The notes under the pieces are model-generated. The model did not search any database. It was not told the DNA's origin and saw nothing but the letters and a program-made list of their open reading frames with translations. Position numbers and translations under genes: made by a program. DNA of 64,000 nucleotides from Belnapia rosea (GTDB taxonomy: Bacteria > Pseudomonadota > Alphaproteobacteria > Acetobacterales > Acetobacteraceae), in contig NZ_FMZX01000006.1 of NCBI RefSeq assembly GCF_900101615.1, positions 1 through 64,000 on the forward strand. Reading direction: 5' to 3'. Of the stretch, positions 8,539 through 17,603 are shown in pieces; within the stretch, counting starts at the first letter, position 1, and every line of letters begins with the position of its first letter.

Positions 8539-9372
8539 ATGAATTGGCGGCGGCTGGTCCCGCTGCTGCTGGTCGCGCCGCTGGTGCTCTTCATGCTGGC
8601 GCTCTATGCGCTGCCGGTCCTTGCCATGCTGTCGCGCAGCCTGCTGGAGCCGGCGCCGACGCTGGCGCATTACGCCGAACTGGCGGGCGACGAGGTCTTC
8701 CACCGCATCTTCACCAACACGCTCTGGACGACGCTGGTGGTGACGGCCGGCACGCTGGTGCTCGGCTATCCGGTGGCGATGGGCTTGGCGCGCGCCAGGA
8801 CGCTTCTGCCGCTGCTCCTCATCATCGTCCTGCTGCCTTTCTGGACCAGTGTGCTGGTCCGTTCCTATGCGTGGATGGTGCTGCTCGGGCGGCACGGGCT
8901 GGTGAACGAGGCGTTGCTGGCCATGGGCATGCTCGACCGGCCGCTGCGGATCCTCAACACGCCGCTCGCCGTCCATATTGCAATGGTTCATATCCTGCTG
9001 CCCTACATGATCCTGCCGATCGCCAATGCGCTGCGGCAGATCGACCCGTCGCTGGCGCGCGCGGCTGCGGGGCTCGGGGCCGGTCCATGGGCCGTATTCC
9101 GGCAAGTCACCCTGCCGCTCTCGATGCCGGGGGTGATGGCGGGCATCCTGCTCGTCTTCGTGCTGTCGCTCGGCTTCTACATCACGCCTGCCCTGGTCGG
9201 CGGCCCGCGCGACATGACCCTCTCCATGCTCATCGCCCAGCGGGTGGAGCAGCTCGACTGGGCCTATGCCGCCACCCTCTCAGCGGTGCTGCTGGCGACC
9301 GCGCTGGTGATCATCGCCATCTTCCAGCGCGCCTTCGGCGTCGGTACCGCCTTCCGGATGAGCGCACGGTGA
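8539..9372 (+). CDS. ABC importer permease 1, PotB-like
   Basis: The 277-residue inner-membrane protein has about six transmembrane segments. The first is a hydrophobic stretch directly after MNWRRL. The EAA cytoplasmic loop region reads [22 protein letters not shown], the coupling-helix signature of PotB/PotC-type permeases. ATG at 8539 is chosen. An in-frame TTG at 8488 would overlap the ATPase stop (TTGTCTGA) and add 17 residues, so coupling through that start is possible. It pairs with the next permease. Confidence 0.92.
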   Translation: MNWRRLVPLLLVAPLVLFMLALYALPVLAMLSRSLLEPAPTLAHYAELAGDEVFHRIFTNTLWTTLVVTAGTLVLGYPVAMGLARARTLLPLLLIIVLLPFWTSVLVRSYAWMVLLGRHGLVNEALLAMGMLDRPLRILNTPLAVHIAMVHILLPYMILPIANALRQIDPSLARAAAGLGAGPWAVFRQVTLPLSMPGVMAGILLVFVLSLGFYITPALVGGPRDMTLSMLIAQRVEQLDWAYAATLSAVLLATALVIIAIFQRAFGVGTAFRMSAR

Positions 9373-10166
9373 AGGGCCTCCGCATCCTTGGCGGCGGCGT
9401 GCTGACGCTGCTGCTGATCTTTCTCGCGGCGCCGATCCTGCTTGTCGGCATCGTCTCCTTCTCCTCGGCAACATACCTGACCTTCCCGCCGCCGGAGTTC
9501 GGGCTCCGCTGGTACCGGGCCTATCTCGGCTCGCGCGACTGGCTGGATGCGACCTGGCTGAGCATCGCCGTCGCCGCTGCGGTGGTCGTGGTATCGACGG
9601 TACTCGGCACGCTGGCGGCGCTGGGCTTGGCTCGCCTGCCGCGTGGCCTGCGCGTGGCGGCGACCGGGCTGATCCTGTCGCCGCTGATCGTGCCGGGGAT
9701 CGTGGTCGCCATCGGCGTCTATTACGCCTATTCGCGCTATGGGCTGGTCGGCTCACCGCTTGGGCTGGTGCTGGCACATAGCTGCCTCGCCGTACCCTTT
9801 GTCGTGACCAGCGTAAGCGCCAGCCTCGCCGGGCTCGACCCACGGCTGGAACAGGCCGCCCTCAGCTTGGGCGCGACCCCGCTTGGCACCTTCCGTCAGG
9901 TGACCCTGCCGCTGATCCGGCCGGGCGTGCTGGTGGGCGCCCTCTTCGCCTTCATTACCTCCTTCGATGAGCTGATCGTCTCCCTCTTCATCTCGGGATC
10001 GGGGGCGGTGACCCTGCCGCGGCGGATGTGGGACGACCTGCGCTATGCGATCGACCCAACCATCGCCGCGGTCTCGACCCTCACCGTGGTGCTGACCGCG
10101 GCACTGATGGGCGCGGCGCACTGGCTCAAGCGGCGTGGGGAACGGCAGGGGCTACATTCGCCGTAG
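9369..10166 (+). CDS. ABC importer permease 2, PotC-like
   Basis: The 265-residue inner-membrane protein has about six transmembrane segments and the EAA-type loop [25 protein letters not shown] conserved [15 protein letters not shown] segment is typical of PotC. The start is GTG at 9369, overlapping the TGA of permease 1 (GTGA), so the two are probably translated in a coupled way. Its last 15 bases overlap the last 15 bases of the opposite-strand coaA, so the operon and coaA converge with no intergenic DNA. Confidence 0.92.
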   Translation: MKGLRILGGGVLTLLLIFLAAPILLVGIVSFSSATYLTFPPPEFGLRWYRAYLGSRDWLDATWLSIAVAAAVVVVSTVLGTLAALGLARLPRGLRVAATGLILSPLIVPGIVVAIGVYYAYSRYGLVGSPLGLVLAHSCLAVPFVVTSVSASLAGLDPRLEQAALSLGATPLGTFRQVTLPLIRPGVLVGALFAFITSFDELIVSLFISGSGAVTLPRRMWDDLRYAIDPTIAAVSTLTVVLTAALMGAAHWLKRRGERQGLHSP

Positions 10167-11114
10167 CCAGACCTGCTCGATGGCATGATCCCTGCCCTTT
10201 CGCAGGACCAGCCGCGCGCGATGGCGGGTCGGCTGGATGTTCTGCTGCAGGTTCGGCAGGTTGATGCTGGTCCAGATGCCCCGCGCCACCGCCTTCGCCT
10301 CCTCGAGCGGCAGGTCGCGGTAGTGGTGGAAATAGCTGTCGGGGTTGGGGAAGGCGATCTTCTGCAGCAACAGGAAGCGCTCGATGTACCAGGCCTCGAT
10401 CTCGCTGATGGCGGCATCGAGATAGACCGAGAAATCGAAGAAGTCGGAGGCGACGACGGGGGCACCGGCCGCGTGCTGCAGCACGTTCAGCCCCTCGAAG
10501 ATGACGATATCGGGCCGGCGCAGCACCTGCATCTGGCCGGGGATGATGTCGTATTTCAGGTGCGAATAGACCGGCGCCGCCACCTCCGCCTCGCCGGCCT
10601 TCAGGGCGTTGAGGAAGCCGAGCATGCGCTTCAGGTCGTAGCTCTCGGGGAATCCCTTGCGGCGCATCAGGCCGCGCTCCTCCAGCACCTTGGTCGGATG
10701 GAGGAAGCCATCGGTCGTCACCAACTCCACCCGCGGATGGTCCGGCCAACGGGCAAGGATGGCGCGCAGCACGCGGGCCAGGGTGCTTTTCCCCACAGCG
10801 ACGCTGCCGGCGATGCCGATGATATAGGGCGGTGGCGCCGCCTGATGGCCGAGGAAGGCATCCTGTGCCATGGCCAGCCGCCGGGCAGCCCGGACCTGGA
10901 GGTTCAGCAGGCGCGAGAGCGGCAGGTAGATTTCCTGCACATCGGCCAGTGAGACGGTCTCGTTCAGCCCGCGCAGGGCACCGATATCGGCGCGCGTCAG
11001 CGAGAGCGGCGTGCTGGCGCGCAGCGCTGCCCAGGCGGCACGGTCGAAGACCCGGTAGGCGGGTTCGGCGAGAGGCGGGTCTTCAGGCGGCGGCACGGCA
11101 TCCATGGCGGTCAT
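10152..11114 (-). CDS. coaA: type I pantothenate kinase
   Basis: The enzyme phosphorylates pantothenate, the first committed and usually rate-setting step of CoA synthesis. The 320-residue product matches CoaA length. It has P-loop [30 protein letters not shown], the YDIIPG region and [12 protein letters not shown] at 11114 is chosen (a second ATG at 11105 is possible). It lies 4 bp downstream of gluQ, so the two form an operon. The stop codon lies inside the end of the convergent permease gene. Confidence 0.96.
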   Translation of the reverse strand: MTAMDAVPPPEDPPLAEPAYRVFDRAAWAALRASTPLSLTRADIGALRGLNETVSLADVQEIYLPLSRLLNLQVRAARRLAMAQDAFLGHQAAPPPYIIGIAGSVAVGKSTLARVLRAILARWPDHPRVELVTTDGFLHPTKVLEERGLMRRKGFPESYDLKRMLGFLNALKAGEAEVAAPVYSHLKYDIIPGQMQVLRRPDIVIFEGLNVLQHAAGAPVVASDFFDFSVYLDAAISEIEAWYIERFLLLQKIAFPNPDSYFHHYRDLPLEEAKAVARGIWTSINLPNLQQNIQPTRHRARLVLRKGRDHAIEQVWLRRM

Positions 11115-11118
11115 CGTG

Positions 11119-11967
11119 TCACGGAGCGGCGAAACCGGCCAGGGTACGCACCTCGGCCGGGCTGAGGCCCCTCTCACGCAGGGCACGGAGGCTCGGGGCG
11201 CCATCCCGCTTCGCCAGGCGCCGGCCGCTGGCGTCCGTCAGCAGCGGGTGATGGGCATAGCGCGGCTCGGGCCAGCCCATCAGCACCTGGAGCAGCCGGT
11301 GCAGATGCGTGGCCGGCTTCAGGTCCACCCCCCGGGTGACCAGGGTAACCCCCTGCAGCGCATCGTCATGCGTCACGCAGAGATGGTAGCTGGCCGGGAC
11401 CTCCTTCCGCGCCAGGACCGCATCGCCGAACTGGGCCGGGTCGCAGCGGAGGCGCCCCTCTCCCACCTCCTCGAAGGAGAGATCGGCCGGGGCCAGGGCG
11501 AGCGCGGCCGCCATGTCGAGCCGAAGGGCATAGGGCTCCGCGGCTGCGATCCTGGCGGCGCGGATTTCGGGTGCAAGGCGGCGGCAGGTACCGGGGTAGA
11601 GCGGGCCATCCGGGCCATGCGGCGCTTGGCCGGCGGCGGCGATCTCGCGGGCGATCTCCGCCCGGGTGCAGAAGCAGGGATAGAGCAGGCCCCGTGCCGA
11701 CAGCCGCGCCAGGGCCGCACGGTATTCGGGCATGTGCACGGACTGGACACGCACATCGCCGTCCCAGTCGAGGCCCAGCCAGGCGAGATCTTCAAGGATC
11801 GCCGCGGTGAATTCCGGCCGGCAGCGGGTGCCGTCGATATCCTCGATCCGCAGCAGGAACCGCCCGCCCACCCGGCGCGCTGCGCCCCAGGCCGCGAGAG
11901 CGGAATGGGCATGGCCGAGATGCAGCAATCCGGTCGGGCTTGGCGCGAAGCGGGTGATGACAGGCAT
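11119..11967 (-). CDS. gluQ: glutamyl-Q tRNA(Asp) synthetase
   Basis: This 282-residue truncated GluRS paralogue lacks the anticodon-binding domain. It charges glutamate onto the queuosine base of tRNA(Asp). Visible motifs are [16 protein letters not shown] (HIGH-type), RIEDID, and a zinc site of the GluQRS kind (CFC followed by YPGTC). The KMSKS-equivalent is RLAKRDGA. The start at 11967 places TRFAPSPTG at residue 5. It is the first gene of a two-gene operon with coaA and diverges from the esterase gene 44 bp away. Confidence 0.93.
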   Translation of the reverse strand: MPVITRFAPSPTGLLHLGHAHSALAAWGAARRVGGRFLLRIEDIDGTRCRPEFTAAILEDLAWLGLDWDGDVRVQSVHMPEYRAALARLSARGLLYPCFCTRAEIAREIAAAGQAPHGPDGPLYPGTCRRLAPEIRAARIAAAEPYALRLDMAAALALAPADLSFEEVGEGRLRCDPAQFGDAVLARKEVPASYHLCVTHDDALQGVTLVTRGVDLKPATHLHRLLQVLMGWPEPRYAHHPLLTDASGRRLAKRDGAPSLRALRERGLSPAEVRTLAGFAAP

Positions 11968-12011
11968 GGCCCTGCCGGGTAGCGGGTGTGGCAGCAAGGG
12001 AGCAAGCGGCG

Positions 12012-12662
12012 ATGGCAGGCCTCATGGGACCTCGATTCGGTGCGCAACCGGGCCGGGCGCGGCAGCTGGTCGTGCTGCTGCACGGGCTGGGCGCGGATGG
12101 CCAGGATCTGATCGAACTCGCTCCGGACTGGGCTTCGGTCCTGCCCGAAGCAGCCTTCATCGCCCCGGATGCGCCGGACGCCTGCGACATAGCCCCCTAT
12201 GGCCGGCAATGGTTCAGCCTGCAGGACCGGACACCGGCCGTGATGGCGGCGGGGGCGCAGCGCGCAGCTGAGACGCTCGAGCCGCTGATTGAGGCGGAGC
12301 TTGGCCGATTCGGCCTGCCCGGCGAGGCGCTGGCGCTGGCCGGGTTCAGCCAGGGGGCGATGATGGCCATGCAGCTCGGCCTCCGCCGGCGCCCACCTCC
12401 GGCTGCCATCCTCGCCTATTCCGGCGTGCTGCTCGGTGCCGAGTCGCTGGCGGCTGCGCTCGCCGGCAAGCCCCCGGTGCTGCTGGTGCATGGCGAGGCG
12501 GACGACATCGTCCCGGTCGGCGCCAGCCGCGCGGCGGAAGCGGCACTGCGGGCAGCCGGTGTCCCGGTCGAGGCCATTTATCGCCCTGGCCTGCCGCATG
12601 CGATCGATGCCGTGGGCATTGAGGCCGGGGCGCGGACGCTCTCCCGCGCCTTCGCCCCATGA
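12012..12662 (+). CDS. alpha/beta-hydrolase, phospholipase/carboxylesterase family
   Basis: The 216-residue protein belongs to the YpfH-like carboxylesterase group. It has the oxyanion strand LVVLLHGLGADG, PDAPDACD, nucleophile elbow GFSQGAM, acid in HGEADDIVP and the catalytic His in GLPHAID. ATG at 12012 is preferred over an upstream GTG at 11988 because of an AGGGAGCAAG-like ribosome site about 8 bases before it. The physiological ester is unknown. The gene stands alone. Confidence 0.88.
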   Translation: MAGLMGPRFGAQPGRARQLVVLLHGLGADGQDLIELAPDWASVLPEAAFIAPDAPDACDIAPYGRQWFSLQDRTPAVMAAGAQRAAETLEPLIEAELGRFGLPGEALALAGFSQGAMMAMQLGLRRRPPPAAILAYSGVLLGAESLAAALAGKPPVLLVHGEADDIVPVGASRAAEAALRAAGVPVEAIYRPGLPHAIDAVGIEAGARTLSRAFAP

Positions 12663-12750
12663 CAGGCGCATGAAAGAAAACCGGCTGCCTGTTGCACCGC
12701 GTCAACCATACAGGCAAGAATGCGGGTGTAGATCGGCGGCGCCACAGAAT

Positions 12751-12780
12751 ATGGGGCCTTTCCGCCGTGACAGGCCCCAT
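12751..12780. repeat. 9-bp perfect inverted repeat upstream of HNH gene
   Basis: ATGGGGCCT at 12751-12759 is repeated in reverse complement at 12772-12780 with a 12-base loop. It lies in the 209-bp space between the esterase stop and the HNH endonuclease start. There is no T-tract, so it may be a factor-dependent terminator for the esterase or an operator for the endonuclease. The rest of this gap shows nothing I can name. Confidence 0.5.
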
Positions 12781-12871
12781 GGCTGGTTGGCCCCGCCCCG
12801 AACAGGGAGCGGCGCTTGCCTGACGGCACTAGCCTTCACAGTGGTTCGGGACGCCGGGGCGGGGGGCGGGC

Positions 12872-13429
12872 ATGACCCATGTCTCCAGCCTCCAGACTCT
12901 GGTGCTGAACGCGGATATGCAGCCGCTCAGCTGGGGCCCCCTATCCGTCTGGTCCTGGCAGGACGCGCTGGTCGCGGTGCTGCAGGACCGCGTCACCCGT
13001 ATCGTCGATTATGAGATCGAAGCGCATTCGGCGAGCCGATCCTTCGCCATCCCCTCGGTCGTCGCGCTGAAGCGCTTCCACAGGCGACGCAAGGTGGCCT
13101 TCACCCGCTACCACGTCTTCCTGCGGGATCGGTTCAGCTGCCAGTATTGCGGCGAGACCCTGCCGGCGAAGGACCTGACCTTCGATCATGTGGTGCCGCG
13201 CAGCAAAGGCGGCGTCTCCTCCTGGACCAATGTCGTCACCTGCTGCCAGCGGGACAATCTGTTCAAGGGCAGCCGGTCACTGCGCGAAAGCGGGCTGCGG
13301 CTGCGCTGCGCACCGATCGAGCCGACGCCCCACCAGATCGATGAGGCCGCCAAGCGCCAGGCACCGCGCGAGAAGCTGCATCGAACCTGGCAGGACTTCC
13401 TCTACTGGGACGCCGACCTGGAAGCGTGA
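12872..13429 (+). CDS. HNH endonuclease
   Basis: The 185-residue protein carries a single HNH domain. A zinc-ribbon pair CQYC starts at about residue 90. DHVVPRSKGG follows with the catalytic His, then a NVVTCC pair and DNLFKG. The N-terminal VLNADMQPL and FHRRRKVAFTRYHVFLRDRFSCQYC blocks are typical of the stand-alone bacterial HNH family found widely on proteobacterial chromosomes. No partner subunit or immunity gene is adjacent, which argues against a restriction or toxin role. The biological role is unknown. Confidence 0.88.
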   Translation: MTHVSSLQTLVLNADMQPLSWGPLSVWSWQDALVAVLQDRVTRIVDYEIEAHSASRSFAIPSVVALKRFHRRRKVAFTRYHVFLRDRFSCQYCGETLPAKDLTFDHVVPRSKGGVSSWTNVVTCCQRDNLFKGSRSLRESGLRLRCAPIEPTPHQIDEAAKRQAPREKLHRTWQDFLYWDADLEA

Positions 13430-13435
13430 TGGTGC

Positions 13436-13457
13436 GGGGCGGGATCAGCCCCGCCCC
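13436..13457. terminator. GC-rich hairpin between convergent genes
   Basis: GGGGCGGG (13436-13443) pairs perfectly with CCCGCCCC (13450-13457) around a 6-base loop. It sits 6 bp past the HNH stop and overlaps the last codons of the convergent HdeD-like gene. It lacks a clear T-run. Function as a bidirectional terminator is inferred from position. Confidence 0.5.
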
Positions 13458-14047
13458 ATATCCGGCCCGTGCGGGTCATGGGCGATGCGGCGCAGGCGCC
13501 AGCCGAGGCCGAGCAGCACCGTGCCCGTTGCCACCGCCTGGATGCCGACCAGCCAGATCAGCGCGAGCAGCCCCGGCCCGGGCGCCGAGATCATCCAGGC
13601 GCCGATGAAGACCGAGATGGCCCCGAACAGCCCCATCAGCACGCTGCCGAGGCGGAAGGCCATCACCAGCCGGATCACGCCGACGACCACGGACCAGGCC
13701 GCGACCAGGAAGACCAGACCGATGGCGGAGGCGACGGGGGCCAGCAGCAGCGCCGCGGCAGCGACCAGGGAAAGGATGCCATCGATCCAGAACCAGGCGC
13801 CATGCCGCTCCGGCGGACCGCGCACCGCCTGATACAGCGTGCCGACCCCGTCCAGCGCCATCCACGCGGCGAGGCAGCCGAGGATAAGGGCGAGACCGAG
13901 GCCCGGCACCAGGAAGGCCACCAGGCCGAACAGGATGGCGAAGACGCCGCGCAGCATGAACATCCACCAGCCGCGCGCCATCATCCGGACAAGCGGGAAG
14001 CGGCCGGTCAGGCTCATCGGGGCAGGTTGGGTCTCGGTCACGGCCAT
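13445..14047 (-). CDS. HdeD/DUF308 family membrane protein
   Basis: The 200-residue inner-membrane protein has about six hydrophobic segments arranged as the three DUF308 hairpins seen in HdeD. They include a WWMFMLRGVFAILFGLVAF stretch, LALILGCLAAWMALDG, ILSLVAAAALLLAP and LLALIWLVGIQAVATG. E. coli HdeD is linked to acid stress, but most family members are uncharacterised. ATG at 14047 has a GAGGG ribosome site about ten bases upstream; ATG at 14056 is too close to that site. The polar N-terminal 20 residues are cytoplasmic-looking. Confidence 0.85.
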   Translation of the reverse strand: MAVTETQPAPMSLTGRFPLVRMMARGWWMFMLRGVFAILFGLVAFLVPGLGLALILGCLAAWMALDGVGTLYQAVRGPPERHGAWFWIDGILSLVAAAALLLAPVASAIGLVFLVAAWSVVVGVIRLVMAFRLGSVLMGLFGAISVFIGAWMISAPGPGLLALIWLVGIQAVATGTVLLGLGWRLRRIAHDPHGPDMGRG

Positions 14048-14073
14048 GGGGGGCATCCCTCGCTTGCGCGTCC

Positions 14074-14103
14074 CATAGACGCAGGAAATCCGCCGGCGAT
14101 CAA
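14074..14103 (-). promoter_or_regulatory. possible promoter for HdeD-like gene
   Basis: On the minus strand TTGATC (14103-14098) and TCTATG (14079-14074) are separated by 18 bases and lie about 27 bases before the start codon. The -35 match is good and the -10 is weak. The call rests on spacing and position only. Confidence 0.3.
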
Positions 14104-14215
14104 AGTCCCCCAGTGACAATTTTGTAGGGTATGGGCGAAGCCTGCGCCGCCGGGTAGATGAGGACCGAAAGGGGGGCGGCCGCATCCCCCGGTGCCGGCA
14201 GGAGCCCGTCCGAGA

Positions 14216-16234
14216 ATGAGTGCCAATCTTCCGCCCGAAATCCCGCCCGGCGCGCTCGACGACCAGACCGCCGCCCGCCTCGAGGCCCTGATCGAGGAAG
14301 AGGAAGGCGCGCAGAACCGCTTCTCCGGCTGGCTCGGCTGGGTCGGCACCGGGGTGGCGCTCGCCATGGCGCTGTTCCATCTCTGGGCCGCCTGGGACAT
14401 CGTGCCGACGACGACGCTGCGCTTCGTCCATGTCGGTTTCGCCATGGCGCTGGGCTTCCTGCTCTTCCCGGTGGCCCGGCGCTTCCGGCACCGCTTCATG
14501 CCCTGGGACTGGGCGCTGCTCGCCGCCGGCATCTATGTCACCTGGTACCTGATCGCCGGCGGCGACGACCTGCTGGACCGCTATGTCTTCCCCGAGCCGA
14601 TGGACCTCGTCATCGGCTGGATCCTCGTCGTGCTGGTGCTGGAGGTCACACGGCGGGCCACCGGCTGGGTGATGCCGGTCGTCGCCGGGCTGTTCATGCT
14701 CTATGCCTTCTTCGGCAACCTGCTGCCGCCACCCTGGCGTCACCAGGGCTATGGGACGGAGCGGCTGATCCCGCACCTTACCATCACCCTCGACGGCATC
14801 TTCGGTACGGCGGTCGATGTCTCGGCCAGCCTCATCATCCTCTTCACCATCTATGGCGCGATCCTGCAGCTCAGCGGCGCGGGGAAATTCTTCGTCGATT
14901 TCTCCTTCTCGGCCACCGGCGGCAAGGCAACCTCGGCGGGGCGGACGGTGGTGCTCTCCTCCTTCCTGCTGGGCGGGCCGTCCGGCTCCGGCGTGGCGAC
15001 GACGGTGACGCTTGGTACCGTCGCCTGGCCGATGATGCGGCGCGTCGGCTACAGGCCGGATGATGCCGGCGGACTGCTGGCGGCCGGCGGGCTTGGGGCC
15101 ATCATCTCCCCGCCCGTGCTGGGCGCGGCTGCCTTCCTGATCGCCGAATACCTCAAGATTGGCTATCTTGAGGTGCTGCGCATGGCGGCGGTGCCGACCG
15201 TGCTCTACTACGCCTCCCTTCTCTTCATGGTGGAGCTCGACCAGCGCCGCATCGGCGCTCAGCACGCCAAGGCCGGTACTGAGCGGGAAGTGATCCCGGT
15301 CGAGAGCCCCTGGGCGCTGACCAAGAAATACGGCTTTCACTTCACCTCGCTGCTGGCGATCGTCGTCTTCATGGTGCTCGGCTACTCGCCGACGCTCTCC
15401 GTGCTCTACGCCATGGTGGTCGCCGTGCTGCTTTCCTTCCTGCGGCGGGAGAGTGCGCTCTGGCCACGCAAGCTGGTGGAGGCGCTGGCCTCGGGCGCCG
15501 TGCAGTCGGTCGGCATCGCCGCCACCTGCGCCTGCGCGGGCATCATCGTCGGCGTCATCACCCTGACCGGGCTCGGGCTGAAATTCAGCGAGATCGCCAT
15601 CCAGGCCGCAGGCGGCAACCTCGTCGTCACCGCGCTCTACACCGCGCTGATCGTCTGGATCGTCGGCCTCGCCGTGCCGGTGACGGCCAGCTACATCATT
15701 TGCGCGGTGGTCGCGGCGCCGGCGCTTATCAAGCTCGGCGTGCCGGACTATGCGGCGCATATGTTCGTCTTCTACTACGCCGTGCTCTCCGAGGTCTCGC
15801 CGCCGACCGCCCTCTCGCCCTTCGCCGCCGCGGCAATCACCGGAGCGGGTCCCTACCGGACGACGCTGCAGGCCTGGAAATACACCCTGCCTGCCTTCGT
15901 CCTGCCCTTCGTCTTCGTCACCGACCCAGATGGCGTGGGCCTGCTGCTGGCCTTCAAGCCGGGGATGGGTTGGGGCGATGTGGTCCTGCAGGTCTTCCTC
16001 GCCGCGGCCGGGCTGGCGGCGCTCTCGGCCGCCTGCCAGGGCTTCGCCCGCCGGGCCATGGCGGGGTGGGAGCGCATCGGCTTCGCCATCGCTGGCGTCC
16101 TGATGATCTTCCCCGCACTGATCGAGGCCGCCTTTGGCAATGCGGTCCCGGCACCGCATTGGATCGGCGTCGTGCTGGGGGCGGTGCTGCTGGCGCTGCA
16201 ATGGCGAGGAGAGGCGAAGCCGGCGACGGCGTAG
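14216..16234 (+). CDS. TRAP transporter permease, fused DctQM (TAXI type)
   Basis: The 672-residue inner-membrane protein fuses the small 4-TM (DctQ-like) and large 12-TM (DctM-like) TRAP subunits, as in TAXI-associated permeases. The first four segments lie within about residues 40-200. The large domain follows, with ATGGKATSAGRTVVLSSFL, GPSGSGVATTVTLGTVAWPMM, GGLGAIISPPVLGAAAFLI and SEVSPPTALSPFAAAAITG blocks. Such carriers import organic acids using a sodium or proton gradient and need a periplasmic TAXI receptor. No receptor gene is next to it or in the window. ATG at 14216 follows GGAG at a suitable distance. Confidence 0.93.
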   Translation: MSANLPPEIPPGALDDQTAARLEALIEEEEGAQNRFSGWLGWVGTGVALAMALFHLWAAWDIVPTTTLRFVHVGFAMALGFLLFPVARRFRHRFMPWDWALLAAGIYVTWYLIAGGDDLLDRYVFPEPMDLVIGWILVVLVLEVTRRATGWVMPVVAGLFMLYAFFGNLLPPPWRHQGYGTERLIPHLTITLDGIFGTAVDVSASLIILFTIYGAILQLSGAGKFFVDFSFSATGGKATSAGRTVVLSSFLLGGPSGSGVATTVTLGTVAWPMMRRVGYRPDDAGGLLAAGGLGAIISPPVLGAAAFLIAEYLKIGYLEVLRMAAVPTVLYYASLLFMVELDQRRIGAQHAKAGTEREVIPVESPWALTKKYGFHFTSLLAIVVFMVLGYSPTLSVLYAMVVAVLLSFLRRESALWPRKLVEALASGAVQSVGIAATCACAGIIVGVITLTGLGLKFSEIAIQAAGGNLVVTALYTALIVWIVGLAVPVTASYIICAVVAAPALIKLGVPDYAAHMFVFYYAVLSEVSPPTALSPFAAAAITGAGPYRTTLQAWKYTLPAFVLPFVFVTDPDGVGLLLAFKPGMGWGDVVLQVFLAAAGLAALSAACQGFARRAMAGWERIGFAIAGVLMIFPALIEAAFGNAVPAPHWIGVVLGAVLLALQWRGEAKPATA

Positions 16235-16237
16235 GCC

Positions 16238-16258
16238 GAGGGGAGCGTCGCTCCCCTC
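16238..16258. terminator. hairpin between TRAP permease and purD
   Basis: GAGGGGAGC (16238-16246) and GCTCCCCTC (16250-16258) form a perfect 9-bp stem with a 3-base loop, 4 bp past the TRAP stop. It serves two convergent genes. There is no long T-run on either side, so strength is uncertain. Confidence 0.6.
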
Positions 16259-16290
16259 ACAGATGGCTGACGAGGCTTTGGAACCCCGCC

Positions 16291-17559
16291 TTAAAGAGCA
16301 CGGAAGGCGATGTCGCGGCGGCAGAAGCCTTCGGGCCAATCGATGGCATCGACGGCGCGATAGGCGGCGTCGCGGGCGGCATGCAGCGTCTCGCCGACCG
16401 CGGTGACGCCAAGGACCCTGCCGCCATTCGCCAGCACGGCGCCATCGGGCCCCGCCACCGTGCCCGCATGGAAGACCTGTACCCCAGGCACCGCCGCTGC
16501 CCGGTCGAGCCCGCGGATCCTCGTGCCCTTTCGGTAGGCGCCAGGATAACCCTCCGCCGCCATCACCACCGTGAGGCTCGGCCGCGGATCCCAGTCCAAC
16601 GTGACCTCGCCCAGCCGCCCTTCCGCCGCCGCCAGCAGTGCCGCCAGCAGGTCGGAGCGCAGCCGCACCATCAGCGCCTGGCATTCCGGATCACCGAAGC
16701 GGACATTGAACTCGATCAGCTTCGGCCCCGCCTCCGTCAGCATCAGCCCGGCAAAGAGCACGCCGCGGAACGGCGTCCCACGGCGGGCCATGACGGCCAG
16801 GCTCGGGCGAATGATGCGGTCCATCACCTCCGCCTGCAGCGCCGGGGTGAAGGCGGGTGGCGGGGAATAGGCGCCCATGCCGCCGGTATTCGGCCCGGTA
16901 TCGCCATCGCCGACCCGCTTATGATCCTGCGCCGCGCCGAGGGGCAGCGCCGTCTCGCCGTCGCACAGGGCGAAGAAGGAGATCTCCTGGCCGACCAGGC
17001 ATTCCTCCACCACCACGCTGGCCCCGGCCGCTCCGTGCACGCGGCTCTCCATGATGTCGGCGATCGCCGCCTCGGCTTCGCTGACGGTCGCGGCAACGAC
17101 CACGCCCTTCCCGGCGGCGAGGCCATCGGCCTTGACCACGATCGGTGCACCCTGGGCGCGAATATAGGCGCGGGCGGCCTCAGCCTCCTCGAAGCGGGCC
17201 CAGGCGGCGGTCGGCACACCCCCCGCATCGGCCACCTGCTTGGTGAAGGTCTTGGACCCCTCGAGCGCCGCGGCAGCCTGGCTCGGGCCGAACACCTTGA
17301 TCCCGGCCGCGGCGCAGGCATCGGCGAGGCCGAGGGTCAGCGGCGCCTCCGGCCCGACCACCATGAAATCGACCGTCTCGGCGCGGGCGAAGCCGACCAG
17401 CGCTGGCACGTCCTCTGCCCCGATCGGCAGGCACTCGGCCACGGCGGCGATGCCGGCATTGCCCGGAGCGCAGAACAGCCTGGTCAGCAGCGGCGACCGG
17501 GCCATGGCCCAGCACAGCGCATGTTCCCGCCCGCCGCCACCGACCACCAGGACCTTCAT
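16291..17559 (-). CDS. purD: phosphoribosylamine--glycine ligase
   Basis: This purine-pathway ATP-grasp enzyme joins phosphoribosylamine and glycine to make GAR. The 422-residue protein has the N-terminal [15 protein letters not shown] loop, [21 protein letters not shown]-binding [15 protein letters not shown], the [18 protein letters not shown] block and the metal-site [15 protein letters not shown] at 17559 is the family start. It is divergent from xseA, with only 44 bp between the start codons, so their promoters must overlap. Confidence 0.97.
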   Translation of the reverse strand: MKVLVVGGGGREHALCWAMARSPLLTRLFCAPGNAGIAAVAECLPIGAEDVPALVGFARAETVDFMVVGPEAPLTLGLADACAAAGIKVFGPSQAAAALEGSKTFTKQVADAGGVPTAAWARFEEAEAARAYIRAQGAPIVVKADGLAAGKGVVVAATVSEAEAAIADIMESRVHGAAGASVVVEECLVGQEISFFALCDGETALPLGAAQDHKRVGDGDTGPNTGGMGAYSPPPAFTPALQAEVMDRIIRPSLAVMARRGTPFRGVLFAGLMLTEAGPKLIEFNVRFGDPECQALMVRLRSDLLAALLAAAEGRLGEVTLDWDPRPSLTVVMAAEGYPGAYRKGTRIRGLDRAAAVPGVQVFHAGTVAGPDGAVLANGGRVLGVTAVGETLHAARDAAYRAVDAIDWPEGFCRRDIAFRAL

Positions 17560-17603
17560 CGCCAACCCTCCAAACTGCGGCGCCTCTAGCATAAGGTGGC
17601 CGC

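Noticed and set aside
12872-13429. HNH endonuclease as part of a defence or restriction system
   Set aside because: No methyltransferase, immunity or defence gene is adjacent. The protein resembles the common stand-alone chromosomal family.
13445-16684. Minus-strand frame of 1079 codons over the TRAP gene
   Set aside because: Only the last 200 codons match a family (HdeD-like). The rest is antisense shadow of the TRAP permease.
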